Positions 1 through 7,815 are shown, numbered from the stretch's first letter. The stretch: 12,105 bases of DNA from Dichomitus squalens LYAD-421 SS1 (GCF_000275845.1 NW_006766886.1:1774023-1786127); one strand, 5' to 3'. Translations and numbers: made by a program. Notes: generated by a model not told the origin, from the sequence alone.

Positions 1-547
1 GAGAGAGGGAGAGGGATAAACGTGACAGAAAACTCGACGAGGGCAGAGCGGAGGTCGGCACGAAGGCACGAGACCTACGAAAGCTAGTCTTCACGCAGAC
101 AGCGACAGACTAGTCCCAATGACCAAGTTATACATTAGCAATCGAAGGGAGATACAACGCTATGGTCACTCACCTAGTCCCAATGACCAAGAGGTCGAGA
201 TGGGGACTAGGGAGCGCCTAAGGGGGTCCTTATATACTAGAAGGGCTGCTTAGCAACCAAAGACAAGGCGCGAGAGCGAGGCAGTGAAGATGACAAAGGG
301 AGAACAAAGGGCGAGAAAGAAAAGGCAAGAGCATGGTGATCACGGGAACGGAGCATGTGGCAGTGGGAACGTATCTACCGTGTCCAAACTGGGATGGGCT
401 AAGAAAGGAAATGGTCCGAAAATGGAAGGTGGGCGTCAAGGGGAGGGGAATGGGCGGCAAAAAGGGGCGTCTGTCCAGCGTCCGTGACAACGAGAAGGAG
501 TAGTCCAATAGAAAAAGATAGGGGGTGGGGCGTACCAACGGTAACAA
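1..547. other. Purine-rich gene-poor left flank
   Basis: No convincing gene is visible. From about 280 to 480 the plus strand is strongly purine-rich (many GGGA, GAAAG and AAGG runs), so the open frames on both strands there translate to low-complexity sequence and are probably not genes. A TATA-like CCTTATATACTAG lies at 228-240. The stretch ends abruptly at about 548, where similarity to the kinase-like family begins in mid-domain, so it may be foreign DNA joined to a truncated gene. A TATA box followed by a polypurine leader could suit a retrotransposon long terminal repeat, but I see no LTR ends or second copy. Confidence 0.5.
110..191 (+). repeat. 18-bp direct repeat pair
   Basis: CTAGTCCCAATGACCAAG occurs exactly at 110-127 and again at 174-191, 64 bp apart. 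A TATGGTCA at 161-168 sits just before the second copy and is partly complementary to its TGACC. A perfect 18-mer repeated at this distance is not expected by chance. Whether it is a duplicated regulatory site or a repeat-element remnant cannot be told from the window. Confidence 0.7.
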
Positions 548-1370
548 TGACGTCCCCGAACCATGTCATACCCGGCGAGGTCGTGCAATCTGCGCCGCCG
601 CTTCTCTTGATGCCTCACTTATCTGGACTGAATGCAGTAAATCTGTATGATGCACCCCTGACTTCTCTTGTAGATGTCTTCCTACAAATTCTAGAGGTAT
701 GTACAGATGGTGCATGCTTTGCGCGTTCATTGATGCAGTGGTTAGGGAGTCGAATACCTGCACAGCCAGCAAATTGCACATCTAGTACGTCTATCAAGCT
801 TATGTGAGTCTGGTTTTTTTTAACTCGACTCTCGCCCAGGATTTGTGCACGGGAAACATTGTTGCAGCCTTTGACGAGCACGCGGTTCACGACAAGCGAG
901 TCGAGGCGGGAAAGATCTACTTGATCGACTTTCAGATGTCACGTCAACTCAGGCTACCACCCGGTCAACAACCTGCCATTCTCCTCCCTGAGACACAAGT
1001 CACGCCTCCGGGAGGCATCAAACAGTTGGACCCTTATTCCTGGGACGTCTATTGTCTAGGCGACGTCTTCAAACGCAGACTGAAGGTGCGGATCATTGTG
1101 AAGGCCCTCACCCCGCCACTGATGATTTCTACACGGGCTTAGTTGTATTCTTTCGGGCGTACAGCGGAACCGTGGATTATCCGTCGGTATATCCGATGGT
1201 TGACTGGTATTGAACATGGCTGCGTAGGATCCTGTCATTGCCGCCCGACGGCTCGACAAGCACGTCGCGTGTTGGCAATGATCCGTTGGGCTGTCTCTGT
1301 TGCGAGCAAGGTTGAAGGACTAGCTACCCTACTGGTGTCCGTGTTCAGGCATGAGCCCACAGCGGAATAG
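548..1370 (+). pseudogene. Kinase-like gene, 5'-truncated (copy A)
   Basis: This is a remnant of a basidiomycete protein-kinase-like family. Recognisable pieces: 548-696 encodes SPNHVIPGEV...LLLMPHLSGLN through LQILEV (hinge region); an intron at 697-769 (GTATGT...CCAG, phase 0) is followed by QIAHL; 840-1085 encodes DLCTGNIVAAF (catalytic-loop Asn region), GKIYLIDFQ, and the LDPYSWDVYCLG block; a 57-bp intron at 1086-1142 (GTGCGG...TTAG, phase 0) is followed by the tail exon 1143-1370 with PWIIRRYIRWLTG and GCVGSCHCRPTA, ending in TAG. The N-terminal lobe is absent. The stretch 790-839 where the HRD motif should be is scrambled, with a run of T and an in-frame TAA, and the frame changes there. 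DFG is IDFQ. The same exon and intron order recurs in copy B at 2990-4421. It is very unlikely to make an active kinase; truncation could also be a join artefact. Confidence 0.75.
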
Positions 1371-1839
1371 AACGGTTCCGTAGCAGTTGCTTTGTATAAC
1401 TTCCCAATACCACTGCAAACGAAGTTTACTCAATCCTCCAAGCCAGATCAATCACTTATTATGTGCCAAGCTACTCCCGCAGAGTTCTTCGCTACCCGCT
1501 GGTCCCAGGTCAATAATCCACTAGTAAACCCTCCGCATCGCTCGCTGCAACAAATATATAAAGGGCACAATAGTTGGAACACTTGCCTAATCCCCGACAT
1601 CTGATTCCGATCTCGATGTCAGCATTGGTATGACATGATACGAGAAGCGCTGTCTGTATGTACATGAGAGAAGAAAGGGGATCGACAGAAATTCAGAACA
1701 CTAGTGAGGGGCGTGGTGGGTTATGATACACTGAGCTGACCGTCGTCGAAATCCCAGAGCAACCTTGATGTAGAGAAAGCACAAATTCAGTGGGGTCCGA
1801 ATCACAGGAAAACACCGCTTACCAGACTTGTTACGCGCG
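1371..1839. other. Intergenic, no gene seen
   Basis: This separates the end of kinase relic A from the 3' end of the convergent minus-strand gene. A plus-strand TATATAAAG lies at 1555-1563, but only a five-codon frame follows the first downstream ATG (1617), so it drives nothing recognisable. A 70-codon plus frame at 1392-1604 has no familiar features. Confidence 0.5.
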
Positions 1840-2223
1840 TCAGATGCCAGGGGCAACTCTGTCTTGAGTGGATCTCGTTACTGTCAATGAGCTGGGGAAG
1901 CTGACAAAGTATGCAAGACACCGCAAAAATGTAGTCTTGTTCAATTCGAGATCCATCGTGGAAGGGTGTGCGATCCAGGGGGTGTACATGTTCAAAGTTA
2001 TGCCAAGAAGTTCAATTTCATACTTGATGTTTGGCAAGGAACCAGCAGTATTCTCGGAGGTGTAACCAACACGGGAGACCTGCAGTGTGGTGGTACCATA
2101 GCGGAAAACTATGATACCCTCTTCTCTGGTGGCTCGGAAGAGTTCGCTGTCGCTCATTTGTCTGATCTTGGAATGAAGAAATTGCATGGCAGCCGGGATT
2201 GTGTACTCGAAATCAGTCGACAT
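1840..2223 (-). CDS. Small unrecognised protein (127 aa)
   Basis: A single uninterrupted frame runs from ATG at 2223 to TGA at 1840-1842. I do not recognise the family. The composition is that of a real soluble protein: mixed charge, no long hydrophobic segment, no signal peptide, and no low-complexity sequence. An amphipathic N-terminal helix is likely around residues 10-35 (AMQFLHSKIRQMSDSELF), followed by alternating patches suggestive of beta strands (IIVFRYGTTTLQVSRVGY, IKYEIELLGITL). A TATAAAAAC box on the same strand at 2354-2346 lies about 125 bp before the start, the usual TATA-to-ATG scale for fungal genes. It lies between the two kinase-like relics in opposite orientation. The start is the first ATG; a second at residue 13 is possible. 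It could be one exon of a longer or decayed gene. Confidence 0.55.
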   Translation of the reverse strand: MSTDFEYTIPAAMQFLHSKIRQMSDSELFRATREEGIIVFRYGTTTLQVSRVGYTSENTAGSLPNIKYEIELLGITLNMYTPWIAHPSTMDLELNKTTFLRCLAYFVSFPSSLTVTRSTQDRVAPGI

Positions 2224-2345
2224 GACGACTCTTGCTTTCCAATGGGCTGTCAGTTCCGGAGGGCAAGATGAGATGTTAAGATGTTCTCACCAATGACAGA
2301 GATCGATGAAGTAGAAGCGTACACGAACAGTATGAGACCTGAAGT

Positions 2346-2354
2346 GTTTTTATA
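2346..2354 (-). promoter_or_regulatory. TATA box for minus-strand gene
   Basis: Read on the minus strand this is TATAAAAAC, a strong match to the TATA consensus. It would place transcription initiation near 2315-2325, giving roughly 95 nt of leader before the ATG at 2223. A second TATA-like string, TATATAAGG at 2384-2392, points the other way on the plus strand, but no recognised plus-strand gene follows it. Confidence 0.45.
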
Positions 2355-2989
2355 GATACCCATAGAGGAGCTCCATTGTTGTCTATATAAGGCAGTGATT
2401 AATGTATCAGGCTTCTCGTGAACGGTCTCCGGGCGGCATGGGCATCGATAACGAATGGTTGAAGGCCGCTCCTTCAACAGGTGACCATCTTGCTACGTTC
2501 CCTATCCTGGAATCCACCTTTGGCATATCACAAGAGGGTCCTATGAAGGGAGATGCCGCCCAAGAGCTTACTAGTGTCATACAGATCACCCCCTAGTATC
2601 ACAATCGCACTCAAACACAGTATCAGGAGAGTCGTTCCACCGTTGTTGCTGTGCTTCAATCGGAATGGAGCACACTACCCTTAGTCTGGATCATGCTGGG
2701 GGGGGGGGGTGAGTGTAGGCGACTGATGGGTCGATTCATGCTCCACGCATGGCTGCATCGTTGAGTATAATGACTTCTCTTGTTGCAGCTCCTGAGAAAG
2801 CTTAGTCTGTGCGTCAGGCGCTCTCGAGGACTTCCGCGGAATCTGAAGCGCTGAGATAAAATCTTGGCCTCGTCTGTTTGGCCCTGATGGTGGATATCAT
2901 GACGAGCCACCGCGAAAAGCCATAGTAGCCACTAGACGTTCGATGTCCCAACTTTCGATCCTCACACCACCATACGCCCCCTTGCATAC
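2355..2989. other. Intergenic with unassigned short ORF
   Basis: This lies between the TATA box of the minus-strand gene and the first recognisable part of kinase relic B. A plus-strand frame of 64 codons at 2402-2596 follows a TATATAAGG at 2384-2392 by only about 10 bp, too close for normal initiation; its product resembles nothing I know. The 5' part of the kinase gene's promoter probably falls in 2800-2989, but no clear element is visible. Confidence 0.4.
2698..2709 (+). repeat. Poly-G tract (12 G)
   Basis: Twelve consecutive G residues follow CATGCT. Homopolymers of this length are prone to slippage in replication and in sequencing, so the length here should be treated as uncertain. It lies in non-coding DNA. 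Confidence 0.9.
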
Positions 2990-3644
2990 ATGGAGAACGC
3001 CACAGAGTCAATCCTCAGCGTACCACAATTTCTACAGAATCATGTTGAGCTCAAGCATCGGGGAATCATGCTGGAGGGACCTATCAAACCAGTTAATAAG
3101 TCTTTCGTTCTGCTGCCTACATTGCGTGACTTACAGCCTCCTTCTAGCTCGTCGTTTATGAAACTTCTTGGCGTACAACCCCATGCATAGTGGTCAAGAT
3201 CCTTAGCTCCGAGAGCCAAGAGGCAAAGATCTCTGAAAGGCTCCAGGATGATCTCCGCTCTCCGAATCACACCATACCCAGCGAGGTTGTTACGTCTGAG
3301 CCACTTTTGCTCTTGATGCCTTGCTTGTCACCCCTCAATCGCCTGGGTTTGCGCACTAAACCACTGAGTTTTGTGCTGTATTTCTTTTCCCAAATAGTTG
3401 AGGTGAGTTGGAGACCGCACTACTACAAGTACTCAGGAGCTGATCGTGTTCGTGGTCTAGGGACTAGGATATCTTCATTCACAGCGAATTGCACACTTGG
3501 TATGAGCATGTGAATGTAGTCAATGACTGTTATGCTGACACTATCTCACCTAAGGATGTATGCATCAATAATTTGGTCATCGCACTCAACGACCCAATGG
3601 TCATCGACAAACGAGTCGAACAACATCAGGAAAACAGGTAATCA

Positions 3645-3681
3645 CTTAATGCCCCTTAAAGTCGCCTTTAAGGGCATTAAG
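3645..3681. repeat. Inverted repeat at left end of insertion
   Basis: CTTAATGCCCCTTAAA (3645-3660) and TTTAAGGGCATTAAG (3667-3681) are complementary over 15 pairs with one bulged C, around the loop GTCGCC. The sequence can form a stable hairpin and lies at the left edge of the TAAG-rich insertion. Confidence 0.85.
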
Positions 3682-3755
3682 GCGCCTAAGTTGCCATTAA
3701 GCGTGGGTAAGTCGTAAGAGTTAAGATGCACGATTAAGACCATTAAGTTGAGCGA

Positions 3756-3774
3756 GCGCGGAAACGTTCCGCGC
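3756..3774. repeat. GC-rich inverted repeat
   Basis: GCGCGGAA (3756-3763) and TTCCGCGC (3767-3774) are perfectly complementary around ACG. The hairpin lies inside the TAAG-rich insertion, just after its left TAAG cluster. Confidence 0.85.
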
Positions 3775-4421
3775 CGTCGTCGGGCACGTTTGCCCCTGTC
3801 ACAACACTTGTACAGGCTTTCAATGGACCTTTACTTTACTCTGCTCCAGCAACAAGACACTCTATGGAGTTGAGAGTGAGTGACTTCGAGTTATGTGCAG
3901 GAGAGCTAAGCGGTCTAAGGCGCTAAGCCATTAAGGGACTGCATGGTTTACTGATGAAGGGAAGATATACTTCATCGACTTCCAGAGGTCGCAGCAATTT
4001 CAGTCACCGCCAGGTAGTCAGTCGGCCATAACGCTACCACAGAGCCAGATCAGGCCACCATCCAACATCAAGGACTTTGATCCTTACTCTTTGGATGTGT
4101 ATTGTCTCGGATGCCTGCTCCAAAATAGGCTAAAGGTGTGCATGTCCTAACTGCTATACTGGGGACGGCTACCAAATCTCTCTCTCAATGCAGTTTCATT
4201 GTCTCAGCAAACCGAAGCAGCCATGGATCGCTCGCTGGTATATCGATTGGCTCATTGGCACCGAACGCGGCTGTGCTGTCGCCTGTCGCTGCCGTCCAAC
4301 GGCTCAGCGAGCATATGAGGTGTTGATTGCCATCCGATGGGCAGAGCATGTGAGCGAGTTTATTGGAAGAATCGTCACAATTCGAAAGACTTTGCTCGTG
4401 CAGCGAATTTTTAGTACGTGA

Positions 4422-4856
4422 CGGGAAATGTGAGTACATTGCTTCCAAAGCCCTACTAGAGATTCACCTTGTATTTCAGAGAATTGTAACAGCCCCATGA
4501 GACAGATTACTGGGTCCATACGTGGCATTACAATTACTTAGAGATATGTATGTGAATTAGACGGAGTTAGCTATGCAGAGCACAATGCGAGACTCGAGAG
4601 CATCGAAAATTCGAGCGCAGGCACGCAAGCCACGCTACCGCCTCGCCCTACAGGACAAAGTTCGCTGTAAACGGAGACGTGCGCCAAGTAGCGAATGCGG
4701 TGTGGAACCCGCATGAACATCGGGAGTATCGAGACTTGTGGTGGTGCTTCTCTATAATCTCGGTTCTGCGGGTCGGATATTGAATGATTATGACCGATAT
4801 ACTTCTCTTTCGCGATCCTGGTTATAATCCCTTCCTGCCGATGTCCGGCGTGATAA
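4422..4856. other. Intergenic with repeat remnant
   Basis: No gene is supported here. A 174-codon minus-strand frame (5095 down to 4571) crosses this interval, but it lies largely antisense to a plus-strand frame and over a repeat copy and looks like a chance opening. The interval contains the diverged dispersed repeat at 4671-4777. Confidence 0.45.
4671..4777 (+). repeat. Dispersed repeat copy R1
   Basis: This aligns over about 107 bp with 8915-9020. Shared blocks include ACGGAGxCGTxCGC at the start, then GAGT(GT)ATCxAGACTTG, GGTGCTTCT and GGTCGG at the end, with small gaps. It is clearly diverged, roughly two thirds to three quarters identical by eye. It is probably a remnant of a transposable element; the class is unknown. 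Confidence 0.55.
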
Positions 4857-5099
4857 ATGCCAAGTGTGATAGCGGATTCACTACCGGTACGAAGACGCAG
4901 ATTGGATATACGTAAGGTCGTCGATGATGTGCACAGGCTACAGGGGCCGATCAATGGAGTCATAGACTCAGGTATGCATCCATGGCATGTTAACGGCGGG
5001 AAGGGCGTGAGTGTTCGTGACTTGCTCCTGAGCGTACGCGGGAAAAGCAATGTGGATGGAAGTGAGATTGAGGAAGCGCAGATACGCGTGAGCAATTAG
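4857..5099 (+). CDS. Short ORF, weakly DUF6699-like
   Basis: The 80-codon frame has an ATG directly after a TAA and ends with TAG. The C-terminal half, HPWHVNGGKGVSVRDLLLSV followed by an acidic EIEEAQ segment, recalls the pattern of fungal DUF6699 proteins (a W-hydrophobic-V strand, then GVTVxDvL). The N-terminal half contains RRRRLDIRKVV and is less convincing. DUF6699 proteins are usually longer, so this would be a C-terminal fragment whose 5' part is lost or in another exon. The assignment rests on pattern memory only. A spurious frame is a real possibility, as the opposite strand is open too. Confidence 0.25.
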   Translation: MPSVIADSLPVRRRRLDIRKVVDDVHRLQGPINGVIDSGMHPWHVNGGKGVSVRDLLLSVRGKSNVDGSEIEEAQIRVSN

Positions 5100-5460
5100 C
5101 ATCAGGATTCGAGGGGCTCTTGAATATTATCAGACTATATAAGCTGCCTATCAGTATGTCAGGTACGCAGCCGCTGAGTCGTTAGCCTGAGGCCGTAAGC
5201 GGGAGACAGCAAGGGTTACTCGCTTCCGGCGTCCCGACCTGCAATCCCAATCGGATTACAACGCATGGGTATGATCCGCGGGCTTGCTCATAGAAGATGA
5301 TATTTCGTTATATACGTCGTGCCGGCATTCGACATCGCCGCCGCCCGCGGTGCGACAGGGTTGTACACCCTTACTGCTGTCTGCTTAGCTTCTTTCAAAT
5401 CATGGACGTGGACATGAACGAGGCCGACTCCCTCGCCTAAGACCTCCCTACCCTTACATT

Positions 5461-5652
5461 CACAGTCCTAGTCCTCATACTAGGTGGTTAGTGTATGGAA
5501 CAGCTCGATAATCGGCCAGTTATGCTTCCATGATGTCCTACGGATGGTCGTGCTGATCGCTAGCGGTGTTAGAAACCCCAACGGTTACTTCGCCTACAAG
5601 CCTGCCCGCTCGCTCCTCGCTTGCTCTTCGTCCTTCCTGACACAGTCCTAGT
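5461..5652 (+). repeat. 12-bp repeat CACAGTCCTAGT
   Basis: CACAGTCCTAGT is exact at 5461-5472 and 5641-5652, 180 bp apart. A one-mismatch copy, CACAGTCATAGT, is at 8715-8726, at the matching place in another dispersed-repeat copy. This suggests a conserved site within the repeat family. Confidence 0.6.
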
Positions 5653-5910
5653 GTCTCCCTGCAAGGGCGCGCTCTCGTCCATTCTGTCTGCGTTGTCCTC
5701 CTCTCCCTGCTGACAACGCCGTGTGGCGTAAAGCGCCGCGTAACGACTGCGGGGATGTTCGAGTAAGAAAAGTTGACGCTTTCTAGTCGCCACCGGGACC
5801 AAACACATGCAAGCAGGTAATAATCTCGTATTCGAGGGCGCTCTTTTTCATGGAAGTCGGTGTGGAGCATTCGTACCTACGGTGCTTCCATATTGAAGTT
5901 CGAATGCGTT
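5639..5910 (+). repeat. Dispersed repeat copy R2
   Basis: This resembles the 8713-9020 copy at both ends. The left part shares GACACAGTCxTAGTG followed by a pyrimidine-rich stretch with GTTGTCC and TCTCCCT. The right part shares GxxGTCxGTxTGG and, after a gap, GGTGCTTCxATAT and TTCG (to about 5910). The middle is poorly alignable by eye. It is probably another decayed copy of the same element. Confidence 0.4.
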
Positions 5911-6154
5911 GGCGGATCTATGCCACCTTTACGAACCACCATCTCATTATACTGAAGCTCGTTCACGAGTACAAAGCATACGTATTTCCCTGAGACTTTG
6001 TGCTGTGCTGATGTGAAGATATCAGCGTAGACCATTCACGGTGTTCTCCATTCATTCCACAGACCTCTAAGCGCGGACCAAGATATGAGATTTTATACGC
6101 GCAAATAAGGAGGCGAGAAACTCGCAGAAACTGACGAGTAATTACGGATCACCA

Positions 6155-6773
6155 TCACTGCGGGTTGACATACCCAGCGACACCTTCGTTGGTGTAGCCC
6201 AGCACGTTCACGAAGTCGTCCACCTCCGCCTGGTCTGTCGTATAGAAGTCGAAGTTGGCATCGTCCATGTCCTTGTACAACCAATACAACGGTATCGTGC
6301 CGCACTCCTGGTCCGGATACACGTATCCCACCACGCCCTGGCTAACATAGTTCCCGCGGCCCAGCACGACATCGCGCTGCGTCGTGTTCGCCGTATAGAG
6401 ATAGTCTGTTGACTTGGCTCCATACAAACGGAAGAGCGGGATGGCCGTAGGAGCCTGGGTGTCAGACGGGAGGATCTGCGCCACGCCGCCCTCGGAGATG
6501 TAGTGGTCCGCGCCATTGATGAAAGCGTTCATTTCGGTCGCGTTCGTGGTGTAGAAGTGAGCGGTCGTGGAGTTGGAATAGGCACGGAGGAGCGGAACGG
6601 TAGGATACCCGCAGTCTGGTGCGGTTGCAGGCTGTGAAAGAACGGCGAGTCAGTGGGAGTCCCCGATGCAGACATGACGTTGTGCTTACCTCTAGGGCGG
6701 CACGAATTGCGGGCGAGGCGGAGGCCATCGCGCAGAGTGTGGAGAGAAATATAGTAACGGCGGAGAACTTCAT
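6155..6773 (-). CDS. Secreted DUF5648-repeat protein
   Basis: Two exons, 6773-6690 and 6631-6155, flank a 58-bp intron at 6689-6632 (GTAAGC...ACAG, phase 0) and encode 186 residues ending in TGA. The start at 6773 is chosen because it directly begins a signal peptide: MKFSAVTIFLSTLCAMASA, with likely cleavage near residue 19 or 20. The mature part is three repeats of about 45 residues at roughly 40-83, 91-134 and 140-184. Each reads (V/I)PLxRxY, then xxYTTxxxE or YTAN, then YxxxGVxGYV, the signature of DUF5648 repeats. C35 and C138 are the only mature cysteines and could form a disulfide. N48, N58 and N110 are in N-glycosylation sequons. The molecular function of the domain is not established; the repeat layout suggests a compact beta-rich, possibly ligand-binding fold. 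Secretion is inferred from the signal peptide and lack of other membrane segments. The gene looks intact. Confidence 0.85.
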
Positions 6774-7629
6774 GGTGGGTGGCACGCAGCTCTTCTGTAC
6801 ACAAGAGTGCTGGAGAACACGTCGTGGGCTGCAGAGGATGTTATACTGTCCCCCTCGCCGAGTATAACGGATGTTTGGCTAGCACTTGGGACAGAAGGAA
6901 TGTCAACGACACCGAGACGAGCCCGGTTGCAAACTTACCAGTCAGGTGCAATGGACGTCTTGCCGTAATACGCCCTCTCTATATGGTCTGTGCATGGTAT
7001 GTAAACTTCTCATCAGAAGAGTTGGCTGTGGCAGCACCATTAATGTTCGCGGAGGCCGCGGTCTTGGAGTCGGGATCTGTGCATGGGTGGTGACTCTCTC
7101 GCTGATAGGCTGTTGAGAACCTGACAATCATATGTTCCCCGCAAGCGGTCACCTATATGATGGGACTTTGCAACAAGCTGAGGTTGAAGTCAATGATAGC
7201 ACGAACAAGACGGACCTCCGGGGCTTAAAGTGTGAGCGTCCGAGTAGTCTTCTTACCGACAGAGACGTCCGAGATTTCCGATGATGCGCGTTCCTTGCCG
7301 GTTTTCACTCCTCAGCCGACTCGGGCCTTGTCACCTCGCGAGATGGGCCTCGTCCGAAGCCATGAAGCTGTCCAGAGGATTGCCTTGCAGTGGAAAACTG
7401 CGCCCTGATTTGCCCCTGCTCGTCATGCGTCATGATGGTGTATGCAACGGATGTGGCCACTGTCGGTAGGAAAGTCGAGTCAAAAGGGAGACAGAGGCAT
7501 TAGCAGCAAGGACAACAGGATGGAAGCAGTTTGAACTTCGGGCAGTCGGACTCGTAGCGTAGCCGATGCGTTTTTAGCGCCGTGGGCCTGGGAGGGATCG
7601 TGATCACCCGGACCGCGGCCGGTCTCCTA

Positions 7630-7655
7630 TTTGACGTTCCCCTGTTTGACGTTCC
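7630..7655 (+). repeat. 15-bp period tandem motif
   Basis: TTTGACGTTCC occurs at 7630-7640 and 7645-7655, with a partial third TTGAC beginning near 7659. It is a short tandem array that might be a paired binding site or replication slippage. Confidence 0.6.
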
Positions 7656-7795
7656 GTGTTGACCCCGTCCAGTACTGTTCTTGCTGTCTCCCCGCCCACG
7701 GCCCAGCGAGCAAGTGCCTACCGGGCCTGTGCTCGACAAATCGATGAACAGCATAGTCCGACTAGACTCGACAGACTCTAATCGACGACAACCAC

Positions 7796-7815
7796 CAAAG
7801 GTTTCCGAACCTTTG
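7796..7815. repeat. Perfect 8-bp inverted repeat
   Basis: CAAAGGTT (7796-7803) and AACCTTTG (7808-7815) are exact complements around TCCG. The site lies in non-coding sequence; its role is unknown. Confidence 0.7.

Larger units (their letters stand above)
3638..3936. mobile_element. TAAG-rich MITE-like insertion
   Basis: The segment separates two kinase pieces that are nearly contiguous in copy A (DKRVE and GKIY). TAAG occurs nine times between 3669 and 3747 and four more times between 3907 and 3935, all on the plus strand. The left edge holds CTTAATGCCCC and the right edge GCCATTAAGGG, which are imperfect inverted repeats of each other. The interior has two hairpins (3645-3681 and 3756-3774) and no coding frame. 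Clustered subterminal repeats plus inverted ends are typical of non-autonomous DNA transposons. I could not find a target-site duplication, and the left edge CAG|GTAATC also resembles an intron donor, so an expanded intron or an element spliced as part of one is the alternative. The edges are approximate. Confidence 0.5.
2990..4421 (+). pseudogene. Kinase-like gene, broken (copy B)
   Basis: This is a fuller paralogue of relic A. 2990-3187 encodes FLQNHVELKHRGIMLEGPI, resembling the N-terminal region of the family. The frame then shifts between 3148 and 3188 to give VVKILSSESQEAKISERL (3190 on), with the VxK that normally holds the ATP lysine, then SPNHTIPSEV and LLLLMPCLSPLN up to GAG at 3402. 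Intron 3403-3484 (GTGAGT...ACAG, phase 0) matches the intron of copy A. RIAHL follows, then a one-base shift near 3500, then VNVVNDC and DVCINNLVIAL; HRD is not intact. A ~300-bp TAAG-rich segment interrupts the gene before GKIYFIDFQ (3959 on) and FDPYSLDVYCLG. Intron 4136-4193 (GTGTGC...GCAG, phase 0) precedes the tail exon 4194-4421 with PWIARWYIDWLIG and GCAVACRCRPTA. At least two frame breaks plus the insertion argue for a pseudogene. Confidence 0.75.
5100..6154. other. Intergenic, repeat-bearing
   Basis: No gene is supported. TATATAAGC at 5136-5144 is TATA-like on the plus strand, but the next ATG (5157) opens only a nine-codon frame. A minus-strand frame of 110 codons (5870 down to 5538) lies within a repeat copy and has low-complexity RE/RRE character. 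The last ~250 bp before 6155 would hold the 3' untranslated region of the minus-strand DUF5648 gene. Confidence 0.45.

Noticed and set aside
230..547. 105-codon minus-strand frame
   Set aside because: Its Leu/Pro/Phe/Ser-rich product is just the translation of the pyrimidine-rich complement of a purine-rich stretch.
804..839. A 36-bp intron (GTGAGT...CCCAG) in kinase relic A
   Set aside because: It has good splice consensus but is well below the usual minimum length, and aligning with copy B shows that this interval is degraded catalytic-loop coding sequence of nearly equal length.
4571..5095. 174-codon minus-strand frame
   Set aside because: It is the longest simple frame in its interval, but it is rich in Ser, Leu, Thr and Pro without domain pattern, runs across a dispersed-repeat copy, and is antisense to the frame at 4857-5099, which looks at least as protein-like.
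5538..5870. 110-codon minus-strand frame
   Set aside because: It lies inside a dispersed-repeat copy and is dominated by Arg/Glu/Thr low complexity; a second overlapping minus frame is open as well.
5880..5950. GTTCGAATGCG resembling a tRNA T-loop
   Set aside because: The bases flanking TTCGAAT do not pair as a T-stem, and no acceptor or anticodon arm can be built around it.
6093..6516. Additional minus-strand frames within the DUF5648 gene
   Set aside because: They are shifted-frame shadows of the GC-rich coding exon; only the frame with the signal peptide and repeats has family character.
7281..7469. 62-codon ORF ending in CNGCGHC
   Set aside because: The Cys/His cluster suggested a metal site, but the frame is short, Arg/Leu-rich and has no second half-site or family resemblance.
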